Program-made: the position numbers and the translations under genes
NCBI RefSeq assembly: GCF_910592395.1
Contig: NC_088318.1
Span: 15,500,349-15,564,348, forward strand
Length of the DNA stretch: 64,000 bases
DNA from: Lineus longissimus
Taxonomy: Eukaryota; Nemertea; Pilidiophora; Heteronemertea; Lineidae
Direction of reading: 5' to 3'
Part shown: piece after piece, positions 15,536-40,150 of the stretch
How positions within the stretch are numbered: position 1 is the stretch's first letter
Layout of the letters: every line of letters begins with the position of its first letter
Notes under the pieces: model-generated
What the model saw: the letters and a program-made list of their open reading frames with translations, nothing else
Told to the model about the DNA's origin: nothing
Databases searched by the model: none

Positions 15536-16780
15536 TGTGACATTCCCCATGACTTGATATTTCCTGAGCAAATTGGTTCAACTCCCATTCTGACCATTAA
15601 GGCACTTTCTGGAATTCATCAGATCGATGCAAGACAGAGAAAATTTGTATTCCGGAAGACGCTGGCTGTGGCTAACAGCACTCGCCTTTTAGATGATTGT
15701 GACTTTGTCCATCTAATGATCCCAGACGTTCACTGCAATGTTATGTAATCTCGCAATCTTTATGACATGCTTTCTCTTGTGATTGTTCGGCTCAGTGGAC
15801 ATGTAATTCAGTCATTGTCCAGGCAGTCTACTTTCATCTATAATAATTTCATGAGATCACATTCTACTTTGTACATGAATATTATAATATACCTTTCGGC
15901 AATAGCTCTTATTTTGTTCTACATGGATCTTATTAATTGAAATTGAAATTGAATTGACATCCTGGCATAACCAGTGGTTTTCATTATACTCAGCCTCTCG
16001 ATATTTCTCGATATTTTGTATGGCGAAGGTACCATGGGCAGAATCTCAGGATGCGGACGTGCTAGCCGAGACGGCTCCTAGCCGCTTTTAAAGCTTTCCC
16101 ATCTGCCGAGAAAATGGACCCACCCTATGGTGCAGGGGGGAAAGGTGTAAAAAAACTCTCAAACCATCTCAAAACAAAAAAACTTAGGATTATTGCAGCC
16201 TTTATTGCCAAATATATTATAAAGTTAAATACATTGCTAGTTTAAGGACTAAAAGTGGGTTTGTGAAGCAGAAACACATTTGAGGATGGTTTGTTGACCC
16301 AACACCCCGCCGAAAAATGTTGAAGACCCAACCATATTTGGGCATTTGGCGGTCAATGCACGTGGCTGCAGAAGATAGACACTTCGCAAACTTCTTGATA
16401 TTTCGTGATTAGTTTTTGTCCTCAAAGACATCTTTTATTGGGTAAGTAACATAAATGTTATGTCCAGTTTGTTCATTATGATCTCGTGATCATAGCGGAT
16501 TGCATTTATTTTCCTTTTCGTCAGCATGTTCACTTCTTTGCGGTCGGAGAATTCGCGCGATGTTTTGCGCAAAATTTGGCAATGCGCAAAATGGCGGCGC
16601 TGCTCTTGAGAAAAATCCGTCGTGAACAAACGATCAAATCCGCCAGCATCCTTGTTAATAAGGATCCATATTACTGATTTTTAGGGGCAATATGAAGTTC
16701 TACATCTATATGAATTGATATTATGAAAAGATATTGGTGCGATGAAAGGGATTTTGAAAACTGGCACTTCGTCGGACGCT
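15536..16780. other. gene-free stretch with a dispersed repeat
   Basis: About 15955-16025 shares the words AACCAGTG, TTTTCA and CCTCTCGATATTTC, in order, with about 55440-55570, so it is a copy of a dispersed family. An ATGGCGGCG word at about 16590 opens a 29-codon frame, but I found no exon that continues it. Confidence 0.4.
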
Positions 16781-17775
16781 GAGTTTGTGATAGAAGAATA
16801 CATTGTTGCGTACATCGTTTCATGCATTCATGATGATTTCATGGACTTTCTCGGACTGCTGTGACAGCTCGAAACTTAAAATCTAGTCGACAGAACTTGT
16901 TATTCGTTATTTTAATTTCGTTTTTTTGGTTTTCAGGTTGAATTTGGGGAATTACAACTATTTTTTGTCATGAAAATGCCAGGGTGAAAATGGTGGTAAA
17001 CCAAAATGGTGCATCTCATCTCCTCGCATTGGCTCAGAAATGTAAACAGAGAAGGCCAAATCTGCATCATATATATGTTATGTTTGTCAGGCGATTTTGA
17101 AGCGAAAAAGTCACAACCAGAATGCAGGAATAAGATCACTGAAGCACTTGGTATTCCTCCTGCAAAATTTGTGACTGCTTGTGAGCTGGACACAGTTGAA
17201 AGGGAGATCAGTGGCATAGTGGCTAGAGGACTCATAGCAGCTTCTGGTTCGACATCTTGGAAGAATCTCTGCTCTTTCATTTGGGTGTCCTGAAAAGCAT
17301 GAGTTTGTGATAAAAGAATACATTGTTTCGTACATTGTTTCATGCATTCATGATGATTTCATGGACTTTCTCCGACTGCTGTGACAGCTCGAAACTTAAA
17401 ATCTAGTCTACAGAACTTGTTATTCGTTATTTTAATTTTGTTTTTTTTTGTTTTCAGGTTGAATTCGGGGATTTACAACGATTTTTTGTCATGAAAATGC
17501 CAGGGTGAAAATGGTGCATCTCGTCTCCTTGCATTGGCTCAGAAATGTAAACAGGGAAGAAGGCCAAATCTGCATCATATTTATGTTATGTTTGTCAGGC
17601 GATTTTGAAGCGAAAAAGTTGCAACCAGAATGCAGGAATAAGATCACTGAAGCACATCATGTAAGACTCAAGTAGTTGTTTGTTGCATAGTCAGAGGACT
17701 CACAGCAGCTTCTGGTTTGACATCTTGGAAGAATCTCTGCTCTTTCATCTGGGTATCCTTCTGAAAAGCATGACA
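16781..17775. repeat. tandem duplication, about 520-bp period
   Basis: Two adjacent copies begin GAGTTTGTGATA (16781 and 17301) and run in parallel through CATGCATTCATGATGATTTC, a T-rich tract, CATGAAAATGCCAGGGTGAA and CAGGAATAAGATCACTGAAG to CTCTGCTCTTTCAT. Copy 2 has lost about 45 bp. A 95-codon frame in copy 1 (17006-17293) is broken in copy 2, which argues against coding. Confidence 0.8.
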
Positions 17776-18917
17776 CCTCAATGCTACATTGCTTCTTCCC
17801 CATCCTCTTCCAAGTCTCAGATAGTGTTCCAGGCAGTAGGCCCTTTGAATTGTCATGGGTTATACCCTTAGATATATAGTAGAGGCCCTAAAGGTTTATG
17901 CTGGCTGCCTGGGTGAATTCCTGTACATATCTTATTACTGAAGCCTTGTATGATGTAATTGTAAGGCACACCCATTACTGATCGGTGAGACCACTATATG
18001 AGGGCTAAGATCGGAGCGTATAATGAGAAGGCCTTTTGAGTTGGAACAAGACAGACAGAATACAGCGTATACCCAAAGTAGAGTTGTTTACTTGGTAATA
18101 TAGGAAGGACACGGCCACACAAGTTTCTTGCAGTACCAGGTGGGTGATACAAAGACCCATTCCAGGTTGACTAGTCCTTGGGTTGAGATGTACTATCCCT
18201 CTCCTTGAGCCATCACAAGACTCTGGCTGGCTAACTGTAATGGTAACCAAAAAGGCTCACAATTCTTGATTGTTATGTATCCTATTTTCAGTCTGGTGGT
18301 CAAAAGGATGTACCCAGCAAAAGTCTTAAAGTCTCAGTGTGATTGGAAAAGAAGCCAGATGAAAATAATGCTGATGTATAGCCTAGGTGTAGTACGACTT
18401 AACTCTGCTGTAGTTCTGCACTGACTGTGAGTATTCTATCACATACAGCAATGTAGATTCTAAGTACCGGACTAAGACATAAGCTTGCAAGTTATGATAG
18501 TCAGTTCTTGAAATCACATTTGTTCCTTGTCATTATTTCAGCTTTGATTCACCCGCGAGGCCCTCGGATGGTGAAGTACGTGTTTGACATCATCGGCATA
18601 TTGAGGAGGAGGACGGCACCTAAAATACCTGGAATTATACTTTTTCAGCTGAGAATGACTTGTTTTCAATGTAGGCCTAAATGTTAAGAAGTTATATTCA
18701 AATTCTGCAGGATGGTTTACTCCTTGGTGAGCCCGAAAACCGTTTATCTTCCTGAATGCAGAGAAGAAATGTATTTATACTTCTTGTTAGTTGGTTATAG
18801 AGTTGATAGTTGTAGAGTTAGTTTTCGTGTTCGAGGATAAAGACACGGGATGTCAATAAGCAGCAATCTTTCTGAGAGGCAAATGAACAACGTCCTACTG
18901 TGCTGCCCAAAGTTTTT
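17776..18917. other. gene-free stretch
   Basis: Nothing beyond short random reading frames was recognised between the 520-bp duplication and the macrosatellite. Confidence 0.4.
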
Positions 18918-21900
18918 AAGAGAGTGCAAACATCATTTTTGCTTTGAAGCAATATCGTTGCTACACTCCTTAGGCAGTGGCTGTCTTCAGGTCTTTTCTG
19001 CCTCGCGGGCAAATCTGCATACCAGTAATTATATGCAGACTTAAGTTTTGCTTTGAAGCAATATCAGTGCTACACTTTTGAAGCAGTGGCAGTGTTCAGG
19101 TCTTGTCTGCCTCACTGATATATCTGCATACCAGTAGTTATGTGCAGACTTGGCCCTTTCTTTGGAGCAGTACAGTTGTAAGATAAATCCTGTTTGTAAT
19201 TTTATAAATTAGTTGCTCGTTAAGGGCTTACGAAGGTTTTGATGCCTTGCTGGCATATCTGCATACCAGTAAATATGTGCAGATTCATTTCTTGCTTTGA
19301 AGCAATATTGTTGCTACACTCCTAAAGCGGTGGTAATGTTCAGGTCTTTTCTGCCTCGCGGGCAAATCTGCATACCCAATTATATGCAGACTTAAGTTTT
19401 GCTTTGAAGCAATATCAGTGCTACACTTTTGAAGCAGTGGCAGTGTTCAGGTCTTGTCTGCCTCACTGATATATCTGCATACCAGTAGTTATGTGCAGAC
19501 TTGGCCCTTTCTTTGGAGCAGTACAGTTGTAAGATAAATCCTGTTTGTAATTTTATAAATTAGTTGCTCATTAAGGGCTTACGAAGGTTTTGATGCCTTG
19601 CTGGCATATCTGCATACCAGTAAATATGTGCAGATTCATTTCTTGCTTTGAAGCAATATTGTTGCTACACTCCTAAAGCGGTGGTAATGTTCAGGTCTTT
19701 TCTGCCTCGCGGGCAAATCTGCATACCAGTAATTATGTGCAGACTTGGCTCTTCCTGAGATTGTAGGACTGGGTCCATTGAATGTAACAAAAATAATCGA
19801 CGCCTATTTACAAATGAAATGAAGAGACTGCATTTTGGTGCAACTCCATATAACTGTCAGGTGATTTCGCTCTGAACTTGTGACACTCTGAATGGTCTGA
19901 AATAATCATTATCCCGCCCCTCTGGGAAAAATTTGCAGCCAGATTGCACCATTTCCTGTTACTGTCTGAGAGATGGCAATGTCAGGGGCGCATGACGGTG
20001 GTATAAACCTATTGCGAATGGGCAGCACAATTGGGTGTAGGATATTCCGAAACCATTGCACACTCCTGAATATGCGGTGGGTTGGTACCCCACGCTACGT
20101 AAGGAGTAGGTTGACGGGTAAGACTTTGTCCACGTGAATGGGTCGTGCCTTAAAAATGATGAGAAGTTGCGAATTGACGCCCTGTGAAGTGTCCCTCGAC
20201 CAGCTAGTGCTAATCCGGTCACTGTCTCCAGGTCACCATGCCTCGGTCAATGAGCGGGCGAAGCACCCAATGGCTCCGTCAGGAGTACATCGTCAACTTC
20301 AGCCCGTAGTCAAACCGGTACACGCACAAATATCTTAGTTGAGAGTGGGGGACATCAGTAAAGTGCTTCTCATCGGGGTAATACAGTACCACTGTATACA
20401 ATGACCCCATTTTTTGTTGGATTCATTTCCACTGAGGAGTGGTCAATAATGAGAATTTCAGGCCAGTCTGATTATCACCAGTACAGAGGGCAATTATTTA
20501 ATAGTTATGTGGCTTTCCCTCAAACTGTATACTCTTTCATGTCAATTGTAAATTAATGTTGCTTGGTAGTGTTCAGGGTCTTTTTGTCGAACAGGCACAT
20601 CTGCATACCAGTAAATTATGTGCAAACATCATTTTTGCTTTGAAGCAATATCGTTGCTACACTCCTAAAGCAGTGGCTGTCTTCAGGTCTTTTCTGCCTC
20701 GCGGGCAAATCTGCATACCCAATTATATGCAGACTTAAGTTTTGCTTTGAAGCAATATCAGTGCTACACTTGTGAAGCAGTGGCAGTGTTCAGGTTTTGT
20801 CTGCCTCGCTGATATATCTGCATACCAGTAGTTATGTGCAGACTTGACTCTTTCTTTGGAGCAGTACAGTTGCAAGATAAATCCTGTTTGTAATTTTATA
20901 AATTAGTTGCTCATTAAGGGCTTACGAAGGTTTTGATGCCTTGCTGGCATATCTGCATACCAGTAAATATGTGCAGATTCATTTCTTGCTTTGAAGCAAT
21001 ATTGTTGCTACACTCCTAAAGCGGTGGTAATGTTCAGGTCTTTTCTGCCTCGCGGGCAAATCTGCATACCAGTAATTATGTGCAGACTTGGCTCTTCCTG
21101 AGATTGTAGGACTGGGTCCATTGAATGTAACAAAAATAATCGACGCCTATTTACAAATGAAATGAAGAGACTGCATTTTGGTGCAACTCCATATAACTGT
21201 CAGGTGATTTCGCTCTGAACTTGTGACACTCTGAATGGTCTGAAATAATCATTATCCCGCCCCTCTGGGAAAAATTTGCAGCCAGATTGCACCATTTCCT
21301 GTTACTGTCTGAGAGATGGCAATGTCAGGGGTGCATGACGGTGGTATAAACCTATTGCGAATGGGCAGCACAATTGGGTGTAGGATATTCCGAAACCATT
21401 GCACACTCCTGAATCTGCGGTGGGTTGGTACCCCACGCTACGTAAGGAGTAGGTTGACGGGTAAGACTTTGTCCACGTGAATGGGTCGTGCCTTAAAAAT
21501 GATGAGAAGTTGCGAATTGACGCCCTGTGAAGTGTCCCTCGACCAGCTAGTGCTAATCCGGTCACTGTCTCCAGGTCACCATGCCTCGGTCAATGAGCGG
21601 GCGAAGCACCCAATGGCTCCGTCAGGAGTACATCGTCAACTTCAGCCCGTAGTCAAACCGGTACACGCACAAATATCTTAGTTGAGAGTGGGGGACATCA
21701 GTAAAGTGCTTCTCATCGGGGTAATACAGTACCACTGTATACAATGACCCCATTTTTTGTTGGATTCATTTCCACTGAGGAGTGGTCAATAATGAGAATT
21801 TCAGGCCAGTCTGATTATCACCAGTACAGAGGGCAATTATTTAATAGTTATGTGGCTTTCCCTCAAACTGTATACTCTTTCATGTCAATTGTAAATTAAT

Positions 21901-24900
21901 GTTGCTTGGTAGTGTTCAGGGTCTTTTTGTCGAACAGGCACATCTGCATACCAGTAAATTATGTGCAAACATCATTTTTGCTTTGAAGCAATATCGTTGC
22001 TACACTCCTAAAGCAGTGGCTGTCTTCAGGTCTTTTCTGCCTCGCGGGCAAATCTGCATACCCAATTATATGCAGACTTAAGTTTTGCTTTGAAGCAATA
22101 TCAGTGCTACACTTTTGAAGCAGTGGCAGTGTTCAGGTTTTGTCTGCCTCGCTGATATATCTGCATACCAGTAGTTATGTGCAGACTTGACTCTTTCTTT
22201 GGAGCAGTACAGTTGTAAGATAAATCCTGTTTGTAATTTTATAAATTAGTTGCTCATTAAGGGCTTACGAAGGTTTTGATGCCTTGCCGGCATATCTGCA
22301 TACCAGTAAATATGTGCAGATTCATTTCTTGCTTTGAAGCAATATTGTTGCTACACTCCTAAAGCGGTGGTAATGTTCAGGTCTTTTCTGCCTCGCGGGC
22401 AAATCTGCATACCAGTAATTATGTGCAGACTTGGCTCTTCCTGAGATTGTAGGACTGGGTCCATTGAATGTAACAAAAATAATCGACGCCTATTTACAAA
22501 TGAAATGAAGAGACTGCATTTTGGTGCAACTCCATATAACTGTCAGGTGATTTCGCTCTGAACTTGTGACACTCTGAATGGTCTGAAATAATCATTATCC
22601 CGCCCCTCTGGGAAAAATTTGCAGCCAGATTGCACCATTTCCTGTTACTGTCTGAGAGATGGCAATGTCAGGGGTGCATGACGGTGGTATAAACCTATTG
22701 CGAATGGGCAGCACAATTGGGTGTAGGATATTCCGAAACCATTGCACACTCCTGAATCTGCGGTGGGTTGGTACCCCACGCTACGTAAGGAGTAGGTTGA
22801 CGGGTAAGACTTTGTCCACGTGAATGGGTCGTGCCTTAAAAATGATGAGAAGTTGCGAATTGACGCCCTGTGAAGTGTCCCTCGACCAGCTAGTGCTAAT
22901 CCGGTCACTGTCTCCAGGTCACCATGCCTCGGTCAATGAGCGGGCGAAGCACCCAATGGCTCCGTCAGGAGTACATCGTCAACTTCAGCCCGTAGTCAAA
23001 CCGGTACACGCACAAATATCTTAGTTGAGAGTGGGGGACATCAGTAAAGTGCTTCTCATCGGGGTAATACAGTACCACTGTATACAATGACCCCATTTTT
23101 TGTTGGATTCATTTCCACTGAGGAGTGGTCAATAATGAGAATTTCAGGCCAGTCTGATTATCACCAGTACAGAGGGCAATTATTTAATAGTTATGTGGCT
23201 TTCCCTCAAACTGTATACTCTTTCATGTCAATTGTAAATTAATGTTGCTTGGTAGTGTTCAGGGTCTTTTTGTCGAACAGGCACATCTGCATACCAGTAA
23301 ATTATGTGCAAACATCATTTTTGCTTTGAAGCAATATCGTTGCTACACTCCTAAAGCAGTGGCTGTCTTCAGGTCTTTTCTGCCTCGCGGGCAAATCTGC
23401 ATACCCAATTATATGCAGACTTAAGTTTTGCTTTGAAGCAATATCAGTGCTACACTTTTGAAGCAGTGGCAGTGTTCAGGTTTTGTCTGCCTCGCTGATA
23501 TATCTGCATACCAGTAGTTATGTGCAGACTTGACTCTTTCTTTGGAGCAGTACAGTTGTAAGATAAATCCTGTTTGTAATTTTATAAATTAGTTGCTCAT
23601 TAAGGGCTTACGAAGGTTTTGATGCCTTGCCGGCATATCTGCATACCAGTAAATATGTGCAGATTCATTTCTTGCTTTGAAGCAATATTGTTGCTACACT
23701 CCTAAAGCGGTGGTAATGTTCAGGTCTTTTCTGCCTCGCGGGCAAATCTGCATACCAGTAATTATGTGCAGACTTGGCTCTTCCTGAGATTGTAGGACTG
23801 GGTCCATTGAATGTAACAAAAATAATCGACGCCTATTTACAAATGAAATGAAGAGACTGCATTTTGGTGCAACTCCATATAACTGTCAGGTGATTTCGCT
23901 CTGAACTTGTGACACTCTGAATGGTCTGAAATAATCATTATCCCGCCCCTCTGGGAAAAATTTGCAGCCAGATTGCACCATTTCCTGTTACTGTCTGAGA
24001 GATGGCAATGTCAGGGGCGCATGACGGTGGTATAAACCTATTGCGAATGGGCAGCACAATTGGGTGTAGGATATTCCGAAACCATTGCACACTCCTGAAT
24101 ATGCGGTGGGTTGGTACCCCACGCTACGTAAGGAGTAGGTTGACGGGTAAGACTTTGTCCACGTGAATGGGTCGTGCCTTAAAAATGATGAGAAGTTGCG
24201 AATTGACGCCCTGTGAAGTGTCCCTCGACCAGCTAGTGCTAATCCGGTCACTGTCTCCAGGTCACCATGCCTCGGTCAATGAGCGGGCGAAGCACCCAAT
24301 GGCTCCGTCAGGAGTACATCGTCAACTTCAGCCCGTAGTCAAACCGGTACACGCACAAATATCTTAGTTGAGAGTGGGGGACATCAGTAAAGTGCTTCTC
24401 ATCGGGGTAATACAGTACCACTGTATACAATGACCCCATTTTTTGTTGGATTCATTTCCACTGAGGAGTGGTCAATAATGAGAATTTCAGGCCAGTCTGA
24501 TTATCACCAGTACAGAGGGCAATTATCTAATAGTTATGTGGCTTTCCCTCAAACTGTATACTCTTTCATGTCAATTGTAAATTAATGTTGCTTGGTAGTG
24601 TTCAGGGTCTTTTTGTCGAACAGGCACATCTGCATACCAGTAAATTATGTGCAAACATCATTTTTGCTTTGAAGCAATATCGTTGCTACACTCCTAAAGC
24701 AGTGGCTGTCTTCAGGTCTTTTCTGCCTCGCGGGCAAATCTGCATACCAGTAATTATATGCAGACTTGAGTTTTGCTTTGAAGCAATATCAGTGCTACAC
24801 TTGTGAAGCAGTGGCAGTGTTCAGGTTTTGTCTGCCTCACTGATATATCTGCATACCAGTAGTTATGTGCAGACTTGACTCTTTCTTTGGAGCAGTACAG

Positions 24901-24953
24901 TTGCAAGATAAATCCTGTTTGTTATTTTATAAATTATTTGCTCATTAAGGTTA
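18918..24953. repeat. nested macrosatellite, 1343-bp monomer with 110-130-bp sub-repeats
   Basis: Landmarks recur at exactly 1343 bp: AGACTTGGCTCTTCC at 19741, 21084, 22427 and 23770. The unique part of the monomer occurs four times, flanked by partial monomers. Copies are nearly identical, with a few point differences. Each monomer has about 880 bp of unique sequence plus several sub-repeats built on ATCTGCATACCAGTAATTAT and TGCAGACTT, which contain the inverted pair TCTGCATA/TATGTGCAGA. The leftmost partial monomer has an additional three-sub-repeat block duplicated in tandem (about 360 bp). No transposase, tRNA or snRNA was recognised. Confidence 0.95.
19959..20222 (-). pseudogene. short open frame in the macrosatellite monomer, repeated four times
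   Basis: An 88-codon open frame recurs at 19959-20222, 21302-21565, 22645-22908 and 23988-24251. It has no ATG at its start; the frame opens at GTG. Its STYSLRSVGYQP and NGFGISY words faintly resemble the C-terminal STS...DGYGxxY segment of the carnitine/choline acyltransferase family. The upstream frame is interrupted by stops and no splice signals support it, so a gene fragment trapped and amplified in the satellite is the most that can be claimed. It could also be chance. Confidence 0.25.
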
Positions 24954-24957
24954 AAAA

Positions 24958-25570
24958 AAGGGTTCACAAACAAACTTGTACTCGGGCTCAACAAATGAAA
25001 TTAACAGGTGGAATGTATAAGAAATTGTTTAGTTCTTTCTTAGGAACAAGGTTCGTATAAACCCTCTCATCCTGTTCGACTCTGACCATGGGAATATTTT
25101 TTTTCTCGCAAAATTTCTGCCCGAGCTGGAGGTATCAACTCCACTTGTTCACAACTGGTGGTATAGTCCCTTTTCTTTCATGACACAGCTTGTGGCTGAA
25201 AGTATAGTAGAGGCAACCAGCCTAGATGGGGTTAATATTGCTACAAAAAATAAATACTCTCCCAAACAAAGAAAATTCTGGAAAAAAAAATTCCCATGGG
25301 CTGGAAGGGTTAACATACAACCATGCCCCCAGGGTCAAAAAATGATAATTACAGGTGGAATGTAGGAGAATTTTTTCAGCTCTTTCCTAGGAACAAGGTT
25401 TCTATTAACCCTCTCATCCCGTTTGGCTCTGACCATGGGAACATTTTTTTTCTGCAAAATTTCTGCCCGAGCTGGAGGAATAAACTCCACTCGTTCACAA
25501 CAGGTGGTATAGTCCCTTGTCTTCCACAACAAGTTGCCACTGTAGAAGCAGGAATTGTCCCCGGCCCCTC
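24958..25570. repeat. diverged tandem duplication, about 350-bp period
   Basis: About 24985-25200 and 25330-25545 share ACAGGTGGAATGTA, GGAACAAGGTT, AACCCTCTCATCC, CTCTGACCATGGGAA and AAATTTCTGCCCGAGCTGGA in the same order, with clear divergence. It abuts the macrosatellite but has unrelated sequence. Confidence 0.75.
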
Positions 25571-28322
25571 CCAAAACGTGGCTTGTGTAGCAGGAGCAAA
25601 AGCCCTGTGTCATCGTTCACAACTTTCGTCCCGTCTCGCACAACATGTTGCTGTGGGTGATTTAAAAAGTTGTGCATTGTTGTAAATCTAGAATTGGAAT
25701 AAAAATTGTAAGATTTTTCAAGGGTCATTTTGTTTTTGTACTTTATTGTACGGCATAAAACTACAGAGGAAATAAAGGAGCAACTGCAGAATAGCCGGGA
25801 CACTGTGCTAAATGATAGGAATGTGTACATAATGTACAGAGGGACAGAGTGTACATAATGTACAGAGCTACTTCTGTAGTTGGGCCGAAATAAATGAATA
25901 GGTAGAAAAGGCGTTGACTGTCAGCGCTATGGAAAATCTATTAAAAAGCACTTCAAAAGAAGCTGCCTTGAGAACACTCGGAGTTGTTCACGCATTGTTC
26001 ATATAATATATGTGTCTTAAAATTTAACTAATTTGAAGTTGGGCCCAATTGGTTTGCATAAGGACCTGATTAATCTGGTGTCCCATAACTCCTGTACATG
26101 CAAGTGTAGCTAAAGGCCCCATTATAAAAACACCAACTTAATGAGTCCTGTTACATTTGCTAGTCTATTTCTACAAAAGGCCCGACATGCTCAATTTCTG
26201 ACAGTGCTGCTGTCTAGCGGTAGAAAGTGGAACTGAAAGTTTTGGGCGAAGATTTCAGTTCTTCAGTCTGCCACGAGATAGCGCCACCGTCGCCAAATCT
26301 ATTTTGACATTGTTGAAGAATTGATAGATTCTCATGCCTTTTCGCCTTCATGGAAGATGATCTGTATGATCAAACAAAGGGAATTCGATAGAAATGGCGT
26401 CTTGTTTCAGCTGTCAAAACAGCTCAAGCACAGCCACCACCCATATTCCCACACAATAACAGGAGATGCAACCACAGATGAGAACAATCTGATGGGATCA
26501 ATGAAATGGAACAGATATGTATCATCAGTCACAGTATCCCCTATAAGGAGGCTTGCCGTAGGAGGCGTTCCTTGTACCCTTTGATTAAATATAGGTGCAG
26601 TAACGTATCACCAAACAATCATTGACAACACAAGAATTTTTAATCATTCACACCTTTTCTCCCACTGTGCTCTTGAAGACATCTTGAATAACATCAATCC
26701 AGATAAGCAAATTATTAGAATTCAAAATAGGGTATATGAAAGCCTAAACATGGTGAGGAGTACATAGCTACACAAGCCTCTACTAAGACTAAACGGGCAG
26801 GAACGTTTTTACATCAGCAGACTGCATGGAGTCATTTCGGCACAGAGCAAGATGGTTGATAATAATTTGGTTTTGAAGTAGCCAGTGTACGAGTTCACTT
26901 CGCAGCATTTCTAATTCACAGCTTGAGTCCATGCCTTGTGGCAAACCGTTCTGAAAGTCTTTATCAGAAGACAACAGATCATACAGTATTTCTCAACTTC
27001 AGCTTCAACCCTAAGCTGTTCGAACTTGACAAGGAATTTTGGGCCTAGTAGGACTCATTTCTCTACCATACTTTTATCTGTTCATCTAAAACATTACCAA
27101 ATTCAACCAATTCCAATTCTCTAGCTTCATGTATAACTTAAATTCAGCAATATACAAATCATCAAATTATTACATGAATACAGATTATATGATGTCATAA
27201 ATAAATGTATTAATGATGATATCAGAAGGACACATCTGTGATATCAGGTAGTTTCCTCTAAAACAGAGTATCACAGGCAAATGGATGGCACAAAAATAAT
27301 GCAACTGTCTGTATCCAGATCAGAGGAAGGTGGGGCTCCAAGCTGCAACTGTCAGGTACAGCGAAAACCTGGTACCAGGAAGTTGAAATATAGCTCAATA
27401 TAGTTTCTTTAATGATCAATATGAAACTGCCAACTCGACCATAATTATGTCATAAAAAAGGATACATTATATTTTAGAATATCAAAATCCAATTAACAAA
27501 GAGCCCCCACATCGACTTATCTAGATACTCTTAGAAAATATAAACACCACAAGAAATATCATAATGGTGTGTAGGAAAATGAGACGAATTAATTCACAAA
27601 TCAAATTCATATTTGGAAATGATATCACTTGCTGAACTGAAAGTATTTTATTTGAGCATCTGAGCTTTAACTTGGATGCATTTACAGGCTTATGTCCAAC
27701 AAGGTTGTTGAGCTCGATCAGTTATTCACTTTAACCAAAAATATATAAGCAAACCTGAATTTATAATTCTTTGTGGTGGCTACTTTTACGTACAGTAAAA
27801 ATAAATACAGGACAAGTCATCCATAGTTAAGTAATGATATACAAACAATCCTCTAAACGATTTTCCCCCATTTAACAATGACACTTTCAAAATGTTCTTA
27901 CTAAACATGTTCAGCACCACTGACATTCAAATGTAGAATGTATCTAACTACTCGAATGTTTTCTTCCCAGATGAAGAACAATCCTTAAGATGATTGTCTA
28001 ACAAAGCCTTGAATATTATGAAACAGGCCACCTAAATGTATAAACCAGTACACCATTCCAACGTCTTCTGGCACTTACAATATGTGATTGTGGAGATGAT
28101 CTCGGAGGCCATATATAAATAAGTTGGTAATCATATTTTTTCCTCCAAAAGCTTGGGTCAATGGGGATTTTTTTTCTCTGAAGGATCACCCCCTTCATTT
28201 AATAATCCACAGAGGTGCCACACTGACACCATGGTCCTTGGTCTGAGCAGTATTGTTGGGTCAGGTGGGGAATAACAACCAACTTTTTTTATACATGGCC
28301 TTACAACAGCAGAATTCTGTTT
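25571..28322. other. gene-free DNA and probable PIGN 3' UTR
   Basis: The right part is likely the PIGN 3' UTR; a minus-strand AATAAA (complement of 27647-27652) is one possible end. A 26-bp tandem pair (GTGTACATAATGTACAGAG) lies at about 25821-25866. Otherwise nothing was recognised. Confidence 0.4.

Positions 28323-40150
<11,828 letters not shown>

Noticed and set aside
16486-16677. Frame containing ATGGCGGCG, possible first exon of a mitochondrial protein
   Set aside because: No convincing donor or downstream exon; the ATGGCGGCG word alone is not enough.
18918-24953. CRISPR-like interpretation of the regularly spaced sub-repeats
   Set aside because: Repeats and spacers are both repeated, unit lengths are 110-130 bp, and the genome is eukaryotic.
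26321-26584. 87-codon plus-strand frame
   Set aside because: No family resemblance and no splice or regulatory context.
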